Assembly (NCBI GenBank): GCA_029817715.1
Contig: JARUPY010000536.1
Span: 372,001-436,000 of the forward strand
DNA length: 64,000 nt
Source: Melastoma dodecandrum
Lineage: Eukaryota; Streptophyta; Magnoliopsida; Myrtales; Melastomataceae
Direction: 5' to 3'
The position numbers and the translations under genes are program-made. Position 1 is the first letter of the stretch. Every line of letters starts with the position of its first letter. Below, in pieces: positions 35,041 to 44,197 of the stretch. The notes beneath the pieces were generated by a model that was given only the letters and a program-made list of their open reading frames with translations, made no database searches and had not been told where the DNA came from.

Positions 35041-35290
35041 GCGAGTCATCGCCGCCATCTGGGCATCCGCCTTGCTGACACCCGGGATTGCGGACGCCCG
35101 GTCGGCTGCGGTCCCGGCGGCCGCCGAACCTTCCAGTCCGCCTCCTTACGTCCGCGTGACTCCCCGGTTGAGCGCGGGCAAGGTCACGTCCATCGAGGTG
35201 AAGGAGATGATCGGCACGCCCGCGCTCAAGGCCGGCCGAGTGCTTCTGTGCATGCGGATCGTCAGTGTGACAGAGCCGTCGTCCTACGCC
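35041..35290 (+). pseudogene. Truncated N-terminus of an M61-like peptidase gene
   Basis: Starts MRVIAAIWASALLTPGIADA (signal peptide), then YVRVTPRLSAGKVTSIEVKE and MIGTPALKAGRVLLCMRIVSVTEPS. This aligns with ITPRVANAHVEAIDIEEMIG, KPGLKAGEVLLRMPIVRVNEPS of peptidase B. Homology stops after about 80 residues and the rest of the gene is missing. It runs directly into a minus-strand aminotransferase fragment. Confidence 0.8.
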
Positions 35291-35316
35291 CTGGCGCGCC
35301 GACGCGTGTCGGCCGC

Positions 35317-35563
35317 TCACGCGGCGAGCACGTCGACCAGCCGGTCGATGTCCGCGAGCGTGTTGTAGACCGAGGGAGAAATCCGGAACCGGTTGGCGTA
35401 GACTTGGATGTTGACGCCCGCCTCCTTTAACCTGTGAGACAGGCTGCGCGCGCCCTTCATCGCGTGGGCGACGATGGGCGAGGTCGAGCCTTTGGGCGTC
35501 AGGCACTGGAAACGGCCATCGAGCCGGTCGCGCAGGCCTGGATATTCGATGGATCTCGCCGGG
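35317..35563 (-). pseudogene. C-terminal fragment of a class V aminotransferase-like gene
   Basis: With no start codon, the minus strand reads SIEYPGLRDRLDGRFQCLTP, KGSTSPIVAHAMKGARSLSH, RLKEAGVNIQVYANRFRISP, SVYNTLADIDRLVDVLAA then stop. The last part matches the C-terminus of cysteine desulfurase/EgtE-like class V aminotransferases. The N-terminal 300 residues are absent. Its fusion point with the M61 fragment marks a deletion junction. Confidence 0.75.
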
Positions 35564-35690
35564 TGGATGGCGGGTCGCTATGAAAACCAGACAGGGGATG
35601 AGCTCACCCTCAGAGCTCGTGTTCAACCGCTCGGCTCCATCAACTCCCAGGATTGCGACCTGGACGATCCTTCACATGCGTCCAGATCGA

Positions 35691-36629
35691 CTAAGTCGCT
35701 GTAAAGCTCACTCTTCTGTGTTGTTCCTGTGCTCCGCATCGGAACTTGACCGGCGTCAGTCCCGTGGCGCGCCTAAACGCCTGAGCGAAGTGACTTGGGC
35801 TCCCGTAGCCGACCGTTAGGGCGACGTCGATCACCGGCATGGCGGTTTCGCGGAGCAGGCGCCGGGCCTCCTTCATGCGCAGGCCGACAAAGTAGTCTCG
35901 CGGCGACGAACCTACCGTGCGTTTGAATATCCGGCTGAAGTGGAAGGGGCTGAGCTCGGCCTTGGAGGCGAACTCGGCCAGGGAAAACGGTTCGGGTAGG
36001 CGGTCGCGCATATGCTGGAGCACGGCGCGTAGGCGGGTCGAGGGCAGGGCGCCGCGGCGACTGGTCCGGGCTCTGGTGTCCGTGAACGACCGCAGCACAC
36101 AAACCGCCAGCGCCTGGCCCAGACTCTCGAGCAGGAGCGTCGCCGGTGCGCCCACCTCTGTCATTTCGCGGCAGATGAGCGACAAGAGCGCCGAGACGGA
36201 CACATCCTGCACGCCCGAAGGTTCGCGCAAGCTCGGTCGCTGCCTCCGGCCGTAGAGGCTAAGCGCCGCCGACTCGACCAGCGGGATACTCAGATAGATG
36301 TGCAACGCTTGGAAGGAGCCGTCCTGAGCCTGCCAGCGCAGCTGGTACGGCTCCTCCGAGTCGACCACGAAAAGATCGCCCGGTTGAACCTCGATTGCGC
36401 GCCAGTGGCCATTCTCGATGCGTTCCTCGACGCGAGCCGCACCACCCGCGATCCACACCAGCAAGGGCTCCGCGACGGCGGGTACGAGCAGCGGCTCCTC
36501 GATCGTACGATGCGTCAGGAGGTGGCCGATGAAGCCGCCCGGGCCAGTATCCGCTTGAGCAACGAGCTTGCCCGGCAGGTGGCCGAGCAGCCAGTTCGCC
36601 TTGAGCGCTGCGGAGGCTTCAAGCCTCAT
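35691..36629 (-). CDS. AraC-family transcriptional regulator
   Basis: A 312-residue activator with an N-terminal cupin-like sensor (AraC_binding_2/cupin_6-like: QPGDLFVVDSEEPYQLRW) and two C-terminal helix-turn-helix motifs (FSLAEFASKAELSPFHFSRIF and VIDVALTVGYGSPSHFAQAF, ending RRATGLTPVKFR). Its ATG overlaps the upstream SDR stop by 4 bases, so they form an operon and the SDR may be part of its response. Inducer unknown. Confidence 0.92.
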   Translation of the reverse strand: MRLEASAALKANWLLGHLPGKLVAQADTGPGGFIGHLLTHRTIEEPLLVPAVAEPLLVWIAGGAARVEERIENGHWRAIEVQPGDLFVVDSEEPYQLRWQAQDGSFQALHIYLSIPLVESAALSLYGRRQRPSLREPSGVQDVSVSALLSLICREMTEVGAPATLLLESLGQALAVCVLRSFTDTRARTSRRGALPSTRLRAVLQHMRDRLPEPFSLAEFASKAELSPFHFSRIFKRTVGSSPRDYFVGLRMKEARRLLRETAMPVIDVALTVGYGSPSHFAQAFRRATGLTPVKFRCGAQEQHRRVSFTAT

Positions 36630-37378
36630 CCTACGGGGACGCTCATGCCGCCATCGGCCATCAGAACCGCGCCGACGATGAAGCTCGCTCGGTCCGAAGC
36701 CAGGAAGGCCACGATTTCGGCAATCTCGCGCGGCTGCGCCGCGCGCCCGATCGGCGCCTTGGCCCCATGCTCGGCCAGGAACTCGCGACCGTCCTCACGA
36801 AAGTGGTCGAGGATGTTGGTCACGGTGTCCCCCACGCCGATGGCGTTGACGCGTATACCATGGGGAATCGCTTCCAGCGCCTGCGTCCGGGTAAGCTGCG
36901 CCAGCGCCCCCTTCGAGGCTGCATACGCGGAGATACCGGGGAAGGTGAAGAATGAGGCATAGGAAGCGATGTTGATTATCGCGCCGGATCCCTGGCCAGT
37001 CATCGTCTTCTGCGCCTCGCGGGAATGCAGGAACGCCCCGGTTACATTCGTCTGCATCTGCCAGTCCCATTCTTCGCGAGTGAGGCTGACGATGTCCTTA
37101 TAGATGATGCGCCCAGCGTTGTTGACCAGGACGTCCAGGCCGCCAAACGTCTCCACGGCGAGAGAAACCGCGGCTTCGGCTGCGCCATCCTTGGTGATGT
37201 CAGCTACGAGCGGCGCGACACCGTCCCGAGCCAGCTCCCCGACCGAAGGATCGATGTCCTCCGCGACCACTCTGGCGCCCCGCTCGTGCAGCAACTCTAC
37301 GATTGCGCGGCCGATGCCGCTGGCCGCCCCCGTCACGATCGCGATCTTGCCTTCGACTTCGCTTACGCTCTTCATCAT
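36626..37378 (-). CDS. Short-chain dehydrogenase/reductase in an operon with AraC
   Basis: A 250-residue classical SDR: TGAASGIGRAIV (cofactor loop), NNAGRI, YAASKGALAQLTR (catalytic Tyr and Lys) and the C-terminal FIVGAVLMADGGMSVPVG typical of FabG-like members. The start MMKSVSEVEGK was chosen because the upstream frame is not protein-like. The ribosome site is weak and lies in a repetitive CGAGACGAGACGAG stretch. It is followed by the AraC regulator with a 4-base overlap. Confidence 0.9.
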   Translation of the reverse strand: MMKSVSEVEGKIAIVTGAASGIGRAIVELLHERGARVVAEDIDPSVGELARDGVAPLVADITKDGAAEAAVSLAVETFGGLDVLVNNAGRIIYKDIVSLTREEWDWQMQTNVTGAFLHSREAQKTMTGQGSGAIINIASYASFFTFPGISAYAASKGALAQLTRTQALEAIPHGIRVNAIGVGDTVTNILDHFREDGREFLAEHGAKAPIGRAAQPREIAEIVAFLASDRASFIVGAVLMADGGMSVPVG

Positions 37379-37889
37379 CTCGTCTCGTCTCGTCTCGCCA
37401 ACGCCATGCCGGGCCCGTTCATCCACAGCGGTCGAGCGGACGCGGCTCATGTCAGCGCCTTACCCAGAAAGCTGAGCCGGCTCGCTCGGCGCCGTGCGCC
37501 GACTGTCGCGATCTTGCGCAATTCGCGCATCCCGTCGGCGTGCCTTGCGGTGATCGATGTTGGCGACCACCGTCGTCTTGAAGAACAACTTGCAGTAGCG
37601 GTTCAGGCGCTGGGCATAGTCCCGCAGGATGCTCTCGGGTCGCGAGCCGGACTTCACAAGGCTATCTAACCCATCATCAGATATTGTGCGAGAGGTCGTT
37701 CACCACGGTTGTTTTCTGTTCGTAAGCGACCGGCTCGATTCTACGGCTTCAACCGGCATTTACGCGTTCAATGGCGCTTGGGTCAGGTGTGTCGTTTGAC
37801 GTTGTCACACGGCCTCGGTGGGATTGCGACTCTCTGCTGCCGAGCTCAAAATAGCCGAATCGGGCGTGATCGCGTATCTGTCTCGACCG
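37379..37889. other. Gap without a supported gene
   Basis: A minus-strand frame near 37460-37640 reads ILRDYAQRLNRYCKLFFKTT before losing protein character. I do not recognise it, and it has no ribosome site. Nothing else is visible. Confidence 0.4.
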
Positions 37890-38621
37890 TCAAACCTGCC
37901 CCATGCCGCCATCGACACAGAGTTCCGCGCCAGTGATGAAGCTGGCGTCGTCGCTCAGGAGAAACAGCGTCGCTGAAGCGACTTCAGCGGGACGCGCCAT
38001 GCGCCCCATCGGTATGGGCGCTATCAGGGCGGCACGGCCTTCATCTGGCACCGCCGCCATCATGTCTGTGTCTGTCGGGCCCGGCGCCACGACGTTGACG
38101 CGGATCCCGCGAGGAGCCAGCTCGGCCGCCCAGGTGCGCGCATATGAGCGCACCGCCGCCTTGGTCGCTGCATAGGTGCCATAGGGCGGAATGCCGGCTC
38201 CGTCTGCGATCGACCCCATCAGGACCACCGCGCCGCCGTCGCCCATCGCGCGCGCGGCGGCCTGTATACCGAATACCATTCCGCGAACGTTAACAGCGAA
38301 GTGGAGGTCGAAGTGCTCGGGTGTCTGGTCCGTTAGCACCGCCGGTTCGGAAAGCCCGGCGTTGAGAACTAACAAATCGATGCGCCCGTAAGCCTTTTGG
38401 ACGGTTGAAACAGACCTCAAGAGATCCTCTCGGGAACCGGCATCCGCGACAATCCCATGCGCGGCTCCGCCCAGCTTGCGTGCTGCAGCCTCGACCTCGT
38501 CGGCGCGGCGGCCTGTCAGAAATACGGTCGCGCCTTCGACTGACAGGCGTTCGGCGATCGCAAGCCCAATTCCCTTGGCGCCTCCAACGACGAGCGCGAT
38601 CTTGTTCTCGACCCTAGCCAT
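37890..38621 (-). CDS. Short-chain dehydrogenase/reductase divergent from HxlR
   Basis: A 243-residue SDR: VVGGAKGIGLAIAERL (cofactor loop, with an unusual VVGG in place of VTGG), LVLNAGLSEP, YAATKAAVRSYARTWA (catalytic Tyr and Lys) and the terminal FITGAELCVDGGMGQV. AGGAGGACC precedes the ATG. It is divergent from a HxlR-type regulator with an 83-base shared promoter, the usual layout for a HxlR-controlled oxidoreductase. Confidence 0.92.
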   Translation of the reverse strand: MARVENKIALVVGGAKGIGLAIAERLSVEGATVFLTGRRADEVEAAARKLGGAAHGIVADAGSREDLLRSVSTVQKAYGRIDLLVLNAGLSEPAVLTDQTPEHFDLHFAVNVRGMVFGIQAAARAMGDGGAVVLMGSIADGAGIPPYGTYAATKAAVRSYARTWAAELAPRGIRVNVVAPGPTDTDMMAAVPDEGRAALIAPIPMGRMARPAEVASATLFLLSDDASFITGAELCVDGGMGQV

Positions 38622-38704
38622 CGCAGGTCCTCCTCGTTCCGACGGTGGCGCCCAGATATACAAATGCTATCTCCTCACAAGAGCGCACTTTGGAGAGCCT
38701 AGAT

Positions 38705-39097
38705 ATGTCGAACGATACCGAGCTTAAGGCTCTAGCCGAGCAGGCGCGCGCCGACATGGCCCACCTTCGGCCCGTCCTGGATCGAATGGCAGACAAATGG
38801 ACAATCCTCATCCTGACTATACTGTGCGCCAAGCCGGCACGGTTCAACGAGATCAAGCGAGGTCTAGATGGGATCACGCACAAGGCTTTGGCGGACGCAT
38901 TGAAGCGGTTGGAGTGCAACGGCCTTGTCACACGGACCGTGCTGCCAACGACCCCCGTTGGCGTGGAGTACGCGATGACGCCGCTCGGTCATTCGTTGCG
39001 CCAGCCGTTCGAAGCTCTTTCCGCTTGGGTGGTCGTCCACAGAGCGGACATCGAGCGAGCCTGCGCCAACTTTAACCAGACTAAAACAGGCAGATAG
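38705..39097 (+). CDS. HxlR-family transcriptional regulator
   Basis: A 130-residue single winged-helix protein: VLDRMADKWTILILTILCAKPARFNEIKRGLDGITHKALADALKRLECNGLV contains the HxlR signature. A C-terminal helix (LRQPFEALSAWVVVHRADIERA) mediates dimerisation in the family. GGAGAG precedes the ATG. It probably represses or activates the divergent SDR in response to a reactive carbonyl or quinone, as known for relatives. Ligand not known. Confidence 0.92.
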   Translation: MSNDTELKALAEQARADMAHLRPVLDRMADKWTILILTILCAKPARFNEIKRGLDGITHKALADALKRLECNGLVTRTVLPTTPVGVEYAMTPLGHSLRQPFEALSAWVVVHRADIERACANFNQTKTGR

Positions 39098-39813
39098 CCG
39101 AGCAACCAAGCCGCCTAACACTGTCGCTTACCTCCAAAAGCGTCGCTCGTGGCGGACGTGCGGGGAAGGGCCGGCATTCATAGTATTTTCTTGAAGGAGA
39201 CGACCCGCTTGGTTTCCCGCCACTGTCCCGCAAGTGACCAGGAAACCGAAGGCGCGCGCGGAGCGGGCGTCCACCAGAGCGACGGAGCCGCGGCGCGGAG
39301 CGACCCGATCTGGAAGTCGCCGGCCATGGTGCGCATCCTCGCATAGTACTCCGGCTGCAGCGACAGGCCGTGAGCTCGGCGTCTCGGAGGTTGGACACGG
39401 GCGGCGCGAGGGTCGCCTTGTTGGACAAGAGAGGCGTCCGCTCCGGGCGCAGGGCGGGCGAGCCCGCCTGCCTATCTCCAAGCGCGGGGTCTTGATGCCT
39501 GCTGCGTCGGAGAGCCTAACCGATGAGATCGCGCTGCGGCGAAGCCCATGGTGGACGTAATGGCGGGCGTGTAGATAGTCGACATCACCGACGTGAAGAT
39601 GGCGCAAAGGAGAAACGGTCGATGCGGAAGGAGCGCCAGCGCAGGATGAAGGAAGGTAGCTGGTAATCCGTGTGGACCGCGTCGCGAGTGTCCGCTCAGC
39701 CTCGACAGCCGTCATAAGCCCGCTGCTCCGGCGGCCTTCTCCGCGCCCTGAGCGGCGATAAAGGCCGCGCCAGGATGTCTGGACAGGGTGTTGGGGATCA
39801 GCCCCCATCGCGC
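39098..39813. other. 716-base gap without a supported gene
   Basis: Several open frames exist but none has a family signature, ribosome site or consistent codon usage. A minus-strand stretch around 39480-39660 is somewhat hydrophobic (HPALALLPHRPFLLCAIFTS) and could be decayed membrane-protein sequence. Confidence 0.4.
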
Positions 39814-40215
39814 TCAACGGCCGCCGAAACGCCGCTTAGCGGCTTCTGTCACGGGCGTGTAGAGGGCCACCAGCGTTCCTTCCGGGTCCCGGAACTGCGC
39901 TGTGCGGTTGCCCCAGGGCATGAGCTTTGGCTCGTGCACCACCTCCGCCTGGCCTTTGAGCCGGGCGCACTCGGCGTCGACATCCTCGACCATGAACTCC
40001 AGGATGGCGGTGCGGTTGGCTCCCGCCTCGGCGCTCCCTTCCTGGAAGGCGGCCACGGTGTCCTCACTCCCCAAGGCGATAGCTCCGCCCGGCGTGACGA
40101 TCTCGGCGAACACGGGAGCGAGCCACTCCGCCGGGCGCCGGGTCACCCGCTCGTAGAAGTCGACCATCGTCTTGATGTCGCGTGCGATCAGGCGGGTCGA
40201 TGTGAGCTTCATCAT
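39814..40215 (-). CDS. VOC-family (glyoxalase/bleomycin-resistance fold) protein
   Basis: A 133-residue single-domain vicinal oxygen chelate protein. It starts MMKLTSTRLIARDIKTMVDF and ends with the family signature FRDPEGTLVALYTPV, with paired beta-alpha-beta-beta-beta modules. VOC members act as dioxygenases, glyoxalases or drug binders; which one is not readable here. It diverges from a WYL/DeoR-type regulator 92 bases away that may control it. Confidence 0.88.
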   Translation of the reverse strand: MMKLTSTRLIARDIKTMVDFYERVTRRPAEWLAPVFAEIVTPGGAIALGSEDTVAAFQEGSAEAGANRTAILEFMVEDVDAECARLKGQAEVVHEPKLMPWGNRTAQFRDPEGTLVALYTPVTEAAKRRFGGR

Positions 40216-40307
40216 GGGTCTTCCATTTCTCAGGCCGCTAGGCGGACCCGAGCGCACTTGTCGCCCACCTCTGCTGACAGCATGGTGTCAGCAGGAGGCA
40301 CCGACCC

Positions 40308-41012
40308 ATGCGCCGAGCCGACCGCCTGTTCCAGATCATCCAGATCCTGCGCGGAGCCCGTCATCCCATGACGGCCGCCGCCATCGCCGACGAGCTGGAG
40401 GTGTCGAAGCGCACGGTGTACCGGGACATTGCCGACCTGATCGGACAGCGCGTTCCTGTGACGGGCGAGGCTGGGCTCGGATACGTGCTCGACGCTGGCT
40501 TCGACATGCCGCCCCTGATGCTGACGGCCGAGGAGATCGAGGCGGTCGTGCTGGGGGCGCAGCTGGTCGCCAGGCTACCAGATCCCCACCTCGCCGCCTC
40601 CGCACGTGACGTGATCGCCAAGATCGGCTCAGTCGCGCCAGACCACCTCCGCCCATCCATCGCCGAGCCGAGCGTGGCGGTGAAGCCTCTAACCGAGCAG
40701 CCGTCTCGCGCCGCCTACCTCCGATCGCTCCGGTGGGCCATCCGCAAAGGCGTGAAGCTCAGGCTGCGCTACCAGGCAGGGGACGGCGCGGAGACGGAGC
40801 GGACGGTCTGGCCCGTCATCCTCGGTTACGCTGAGACGCACTGCCTCCTGATCGCCTGGTGCGAACTTCGGGCCGGATTTCGCCACTTCCGCTCCGATCG
40901 CGTCTCTGACGCGGAAGTCCTCGACGACTTTTATCCCATTCGTCGGAGCGAGCTGCGGCGAAGCTGGCACGATTGGCGCGAGGCGGAGCGACGGGAGATC
41001 GCCACCCGCTAA
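40308..41012 (+). CDS. WYL-domain (YafY-type) transcriptional regulator
   Basis: A 234-residue protein with an N-terminal winged helix of the DeoR/HTH_11 type (RLFQIIQILRGARHPMTAAA, DELEVSKRTVYRDIADLI) and a WYL ligand-sensing domain (LRLRYQAGDGAETERTVWPV, HCLLIAWCELRAGFRHFRSDRVSD). Length and order match YafY-like regulators. Control of the divergent VOC gene is inferred from position. Nothing was recognised in the 293 bases after it. Confidence 0.92.
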   Translation: MRRADRLFQIIQILRGARHPMTAAAIADELEVSKRTVYRDIADLIGQRVPVTGEAGLGYVLDAGFDMPPLMLTAEEIEAVVLGAQLVARLPDPHLAASARDVIAKIGSVAPDHLRPSIAEPSVAVKPLTEQPSRAAYLRSLRWAIRKGVKLRLRYQAGDGAETERTVWPVILGYAETHCLLIAWCELRAGFRHFRSDRVSDAEVLDDFYPIRRSELRRSWHDWREAERREIATR

Positions 41013-41305
41013 TACTTGTGTCTAGGCGCTGGCAGATCACCGATTGACTCGGCGGTGTCATCATTTCGGAATCATGACCCGCAAGCGCTGCATGCTTCGG
41101 GCCCAACGCTCACAGGGGTTGGCATCCGGCCTGGAGGCGACTCCGAGCCGTTTTGCTGTCATGTCGGGCGTGGCCTGATCCCTCGGTGGGAGGCTTGGTC
41201 AGAGTGGAGTCCATCGCCTTCATAGCTGATATGGGGGGACGGGCAGGTAATCTGCTCCCCTCATAGCTCCACCATCGCCGCCGGGCTCATTGTCTGCAAC
41301 GGGTC

Positions 41306-42871
41306 GAGGCTGTGTGAAAAGGCCGAAGCAGGTTAGGGTCTGACCTCACTGTAGTGCGAGGGCTTCTGATGAAGCGGTTCGTCGAAGGTGAAGATCGTCG
41401 CCAGGGCGTGCTCCTGCCGGAGTACCTGGATGATTGGGTATCTGCAGAGAACCCAGTCAGGGCCATAGATGTCTTCGTCGATGAGCTGGACCTGGGAGCT
41501 CTCGGCTTTGCGGGTGTGATCCCCGCGGAGACGGGAAGACCGGGCTACCATCCTGCTGTGCTGCTGAAGCTCTACGTTTACGGCTACATGAACCAGGTGG
41601 CGTCGAGCCGGCGACTGGAGCGCGAGGCTGGGCGCAACGTGGAGCTGATGTGGTTGAGCGGGCGTTTGGCTCCGGACTTCAAGACCATAGCCGACTTCCG
41701 GCGCGACAACGGCGAGGCGATCCGCGCCGCCTGCCGCCAGTTCGTCGAGTTGTGCAGGGGCCTTCGACTGTTCAGCCATGCGGTGGCGGCCATCGACGGC
41801 AGCAAGTTCAAGGCGGTGAACACCCGCGACAAGAACTACACGCCCGCCAAGCTGAAGGCCCGCATGGAGCAGGTGGAGGCCAGCATCGAGCGCTACATGG
41901 CCGCGCTGGATACGGCGGACCGTCAGGAAGGCGAACTTGCCCGGGAGAAGAGCGGCCGGCTCAAGGAGAAGATCGCGGCGCTGCGTCGGCAGATGGCGGC
42001 GCTGAGGAGCCTGGAGCCGGTCCTCAAGGCGGCTCCGGATCGCCAGCTCTCGCTCAGCGACCCCGACGCCCGCTCCATGGCCACCAGCGGGCGGGGAAGC
42101 GGGATGGTCGGCTACAACGTGCAGGCCGCCGTGGACGCCACCCACCACCTGATCCTGGCGCACGAGGTGACCAATGTGGGTCACGACCGCCACCTGTTGG
42201 CGCAGATGGGTGCGAAAGCGCGCGCCGCCTCAGGCGAGGAGCGGCTCCAGGTGCTGGCCGACCGGGGCTATTTCGACAGCCAGGAGGTGCTGGCCTGTGA
42301 GGCCGTGGGCGTGGAGCCCTACGTTCCAAAGCCGCTGACCTCCAACGCCAAGGCCGAGGGGCGTTACGGCAAGCAGGACTTCGTCTACCTGGCCGACCAG
42401 GACGCCTATCGCTGCCCGGCCGGCGAACGGCTCACCCGGCGCTTCGCCTCCGACGAGGCCGGCCTCTTGATGCACAAGTACTGGACCGGAGCCTGCGCGA
42501 CCTGCCGCCTCAAGCCCCAGTGCACAACCGGGCCCGTGCGGCGCATCCGGCGCTGGGAGCACGAGGCGGCGCTCGAAGCCATGCAGGCGCGCCTGGACCG
42601 CCGCCCCGACGCCATGCGGGTCCGCAGGGCCACCGTCGAACACGTCTTCGGTACGCTCAAAGCCGCCATGGGCGCCACCCACTTCAAGACGAGGGGCCTG
42701 CCCAAGGTCAGAACCGAGATGAGCCTCCACGTGCTCGCCTACAACTTCAAGCGGATGATCAGCCTCTTCGGAGTGACGCCGCTTATCCAGGCCCTGCGGG
42801 CCTGATCCGCCCCCGAACCGCCAGGACCGAAGCCCCGCTAAACCGATACAAGCGCCTTCTCACACAGCCTC
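41306..42871 (+). mobile_element. IS1182-type insertion sequence, complete
   Basis: A 1,566-bp element. Ends: GAGGCTGTGTGAAAAGGC at the left and, reading inward from the right, GAGGCTGTGTGAGAAGGC (17 of 18 match). Both sides are flanked by the 4-bp direct repeat GGTC (41302-41305 and 42872-42875), which defines the target duplication. The transposase frame is intact. Confidence 0.92.
41369..42805 (+). CDS. IS1182-family transposase
   Basis: A 478-residue DDE transposase: an N-terminal DUF772/IS5-like helical domain (ENPVRAIDVFVDEL, LLKLYVYGYMNQVASSRRLEREA), the first catalytic Asp in AVAAIDGSKFKAVN, the second in LQVLADRGYFDSQE, and Glu in RRATVEHVFGTLKAAMG. A cysteine cluster (CPAGERL, CATCRLKPQC) lies before the last motif. 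I prefer ATG 41369 (GAGGG upstream) to the GTG 15 bases earlier. Probably functional. Confidence 0.94.
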   Translation: MKRFVEGEDRRQGVLLPEYLDDWVSAENPVRAIDVFVDELDLGALGFAGVIPAETGRPGYHPAVLLKLYVYGYMNQVASSRRLEREAGRNVELMWLSGRLAPDFKTIADFRRDNGEAIRAACRQFVELCRGLRLFSHAVAAIDGSKFKAVNTRDKNYTPAKLKARMEQVEASIERYMAALDTADRQEGELAREKSGRLKEKIAALRRQMAALRSLEPVLKAAPDRQLSLSDPDARSMATSGRGSGMVGYNVQAAVDATHHLILAHEVTNVGHDRHLLAQMGAKARAASGEERLQVLADRGYFDSQEVLACEAVGVEPYVPKPLTSNAKAEGRYGKQDFVYLADQDAYRCPAGERLTRRFASDEAGLLMHKYWTGACATCRLKPQCTTGPVRRIRRWEHEAALEAMQARLDRRPDAMRVRRATVEHVFGTLKAAMGATHFKTRGLPKVRTEMSLHVLAYNFKRMISLFGVTPLIQALRA

Positions 42872-42975
42872 GGTCGTTGAGCGCCGCCAGCGCACTGTCA
42901 GTCTTCTGACGTTATCGCTCCTCAGTAGAAGCTGGCGCCTCTGGCCCATACAGCACATTTACTGAAACGCCGGCC

Positions 42976-43716
42976 TTACTCCGCCTGACCCCGCTCAGAC
43001 CGGGCGAGCAGGTTCCGCACGGAAACGGCGTGCCAGCGACCACCCCTTCGGGTGACGATGCCCCTCTCGTTCAGCGCCGCGGCCAAGGCGCAATAGGACT
43101 GCACGCCGGCGCCCCGTAAGGTGTCGATGATCGGCTGTACGTCGGCGGCATGCCGATCGGCCTCAGACTTCGCTCCGGCGATGGCTGCAACGTTCCCAGC
43201 TTGCCGTCCCCGGAGGGATGCCGAGCCATGCGGATTGCCGAGCCGCTGGACGGTTCGGCCGGATCGGGACGACGTATGCGATCCAGATGTGGCGATCCGT
43301 TCCCGCACCACGGCCAGGGCCTCCCGTGTCCGTCTGGAGATCGCTTCCCGCTCGGCCTGGGCGATGACGGCCAGCACGCCGATCGTCAGGTCGTTGGCGT
43401 CCGGCAGGTCGGCGGCCATGAACCTCACGCCGCTGTCTCGGAGGGTGAGCAGGAAGCCGGCGTTGCGGGACAGGCGGTCCAGCTTGGCTATGACGAGGAT
43501 GGAGCCGGTCAGTTTGGCGTGCTGCAGAGCTTGGGCCAGCTCGGGGCGATCATTCCGCTTCCCGCTCTCCACCTCGGTGAACTCGCCGAGCAGCGTCAGG
43601 CCCCGTTCCTTCGCCAGGAGGCGGACGGCGGATCGCTGTGCCTCCAGGCCTAGCCCACTTCGCCCCTGCGCCGAGGTGCTGACCCGGAAATACGCCACCG
43701 CCCGGCCTCGACCCAT
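42976..43716 (-). CDS. Serine recombinase (resolvase/invertase family)
   Basis: A 246-residue site-specific recombinase. The catalytic serine is in AYFRVSTSAQGRSGLGLEAQ (about residue 13), with the conserved arginines in VIAKLDRLSRN and ISRRTREAL. The C-terminal part (YCALAAALNERGIVTRRGGRWHAVSVRNLL) is a short recombinase-type DNA-binding region, rather than the long domain of phage integrases. It lies beside an IS1182 copy in an accessory zone. Its own target sites were not found. The start was set at MGRGRAVAYFRV. Confidence 0.88.
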   Translation of the reverse strand: MGRGRAVAYFRVSTSAQGRSGLGLEAQRSAVRLLAKERGLTLLGEFTEVESGKRNDRPELAQALQHAKLTGSILVIAKLDRLSRNAGFLLTLRDSGVRFMAADLPDANDLTIGVLAVIAQAEREAISRRTREALAVVRERIATSGSHTSSRSGRTVQRLGNPHGSASLRGRQAGNVAAIAGAKSEADRHAADVQPIIDTLRGAGVQSYCALAAALNERGIVTRRGGRWHAVSVRNLLARSERGQAE

Positions 43717-44197
43717 CCCGCCTCCGTACAAAACCGCCTAACCCTCGTTTGGGGGTTCTGAACGCCCGATCCAGGTTCAAGCGGCTGATGGCAACGCTCG
43801 GGGGCGAATGTCGGCTTCGGGCGCAAAGCTCGCGAGAGGCCCCTGCCCTGCCTCTCGAGCGTGGGCGCCAGGTAGCGGAACACCTCACAACACGAGAGAC
43901 GTCGTCGGCGCGGAGCTGGCGCTTGGACATCTGCCCTTCGCCGCCGAGTGAGAGCCGACTGGCTCAGCTCCAGGGATCCGAGATAGCGCCCTTCCACGTG
44001 GAGGGCGCCCACACCATCATGTGCGCTACAAATCGAGGAAGTGCTGTAAAGTCCTAGAGATCAATCCGATGATTTCCTCAGGACCATAAGGCCTTTACAG
44101 CACCATATTTGGACAACGCAAAGACTGCTATGATCGTGCGCAGTTCTATCGCCACGATCCACCATGATCATCAGTCGCCACGTTACTCCTGGTTAGT
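43717..44197. other. Gap with an inverted repeat upstream of the recombinase
   Basis: No gene seen. GTGCTGTAAAG (44041-44051) and its exact reverse complement (44093-44103) bracket about 41 bases that include a second pair GTCCT / AGGAC. This could be a transcription terminator, a recombination site or the relic of a small mobile element. Confidence 0.5.

Noticed and set aside
37460..37657. 65-residue minus-strand frame with LRDYAQRLNRYCKLFFKTT
   Set aside because: Somewhat protein-like, but no ribosome site, no family and the second half is basic low-complexity; left as a note in the gap entry.
39128..39817. 229-residue minus-strand frame before the VOC gene
   Set aside because: Translation changes character every 30-40 residues and no domain is visible; possible decayed DNA but not supportable as a gene.
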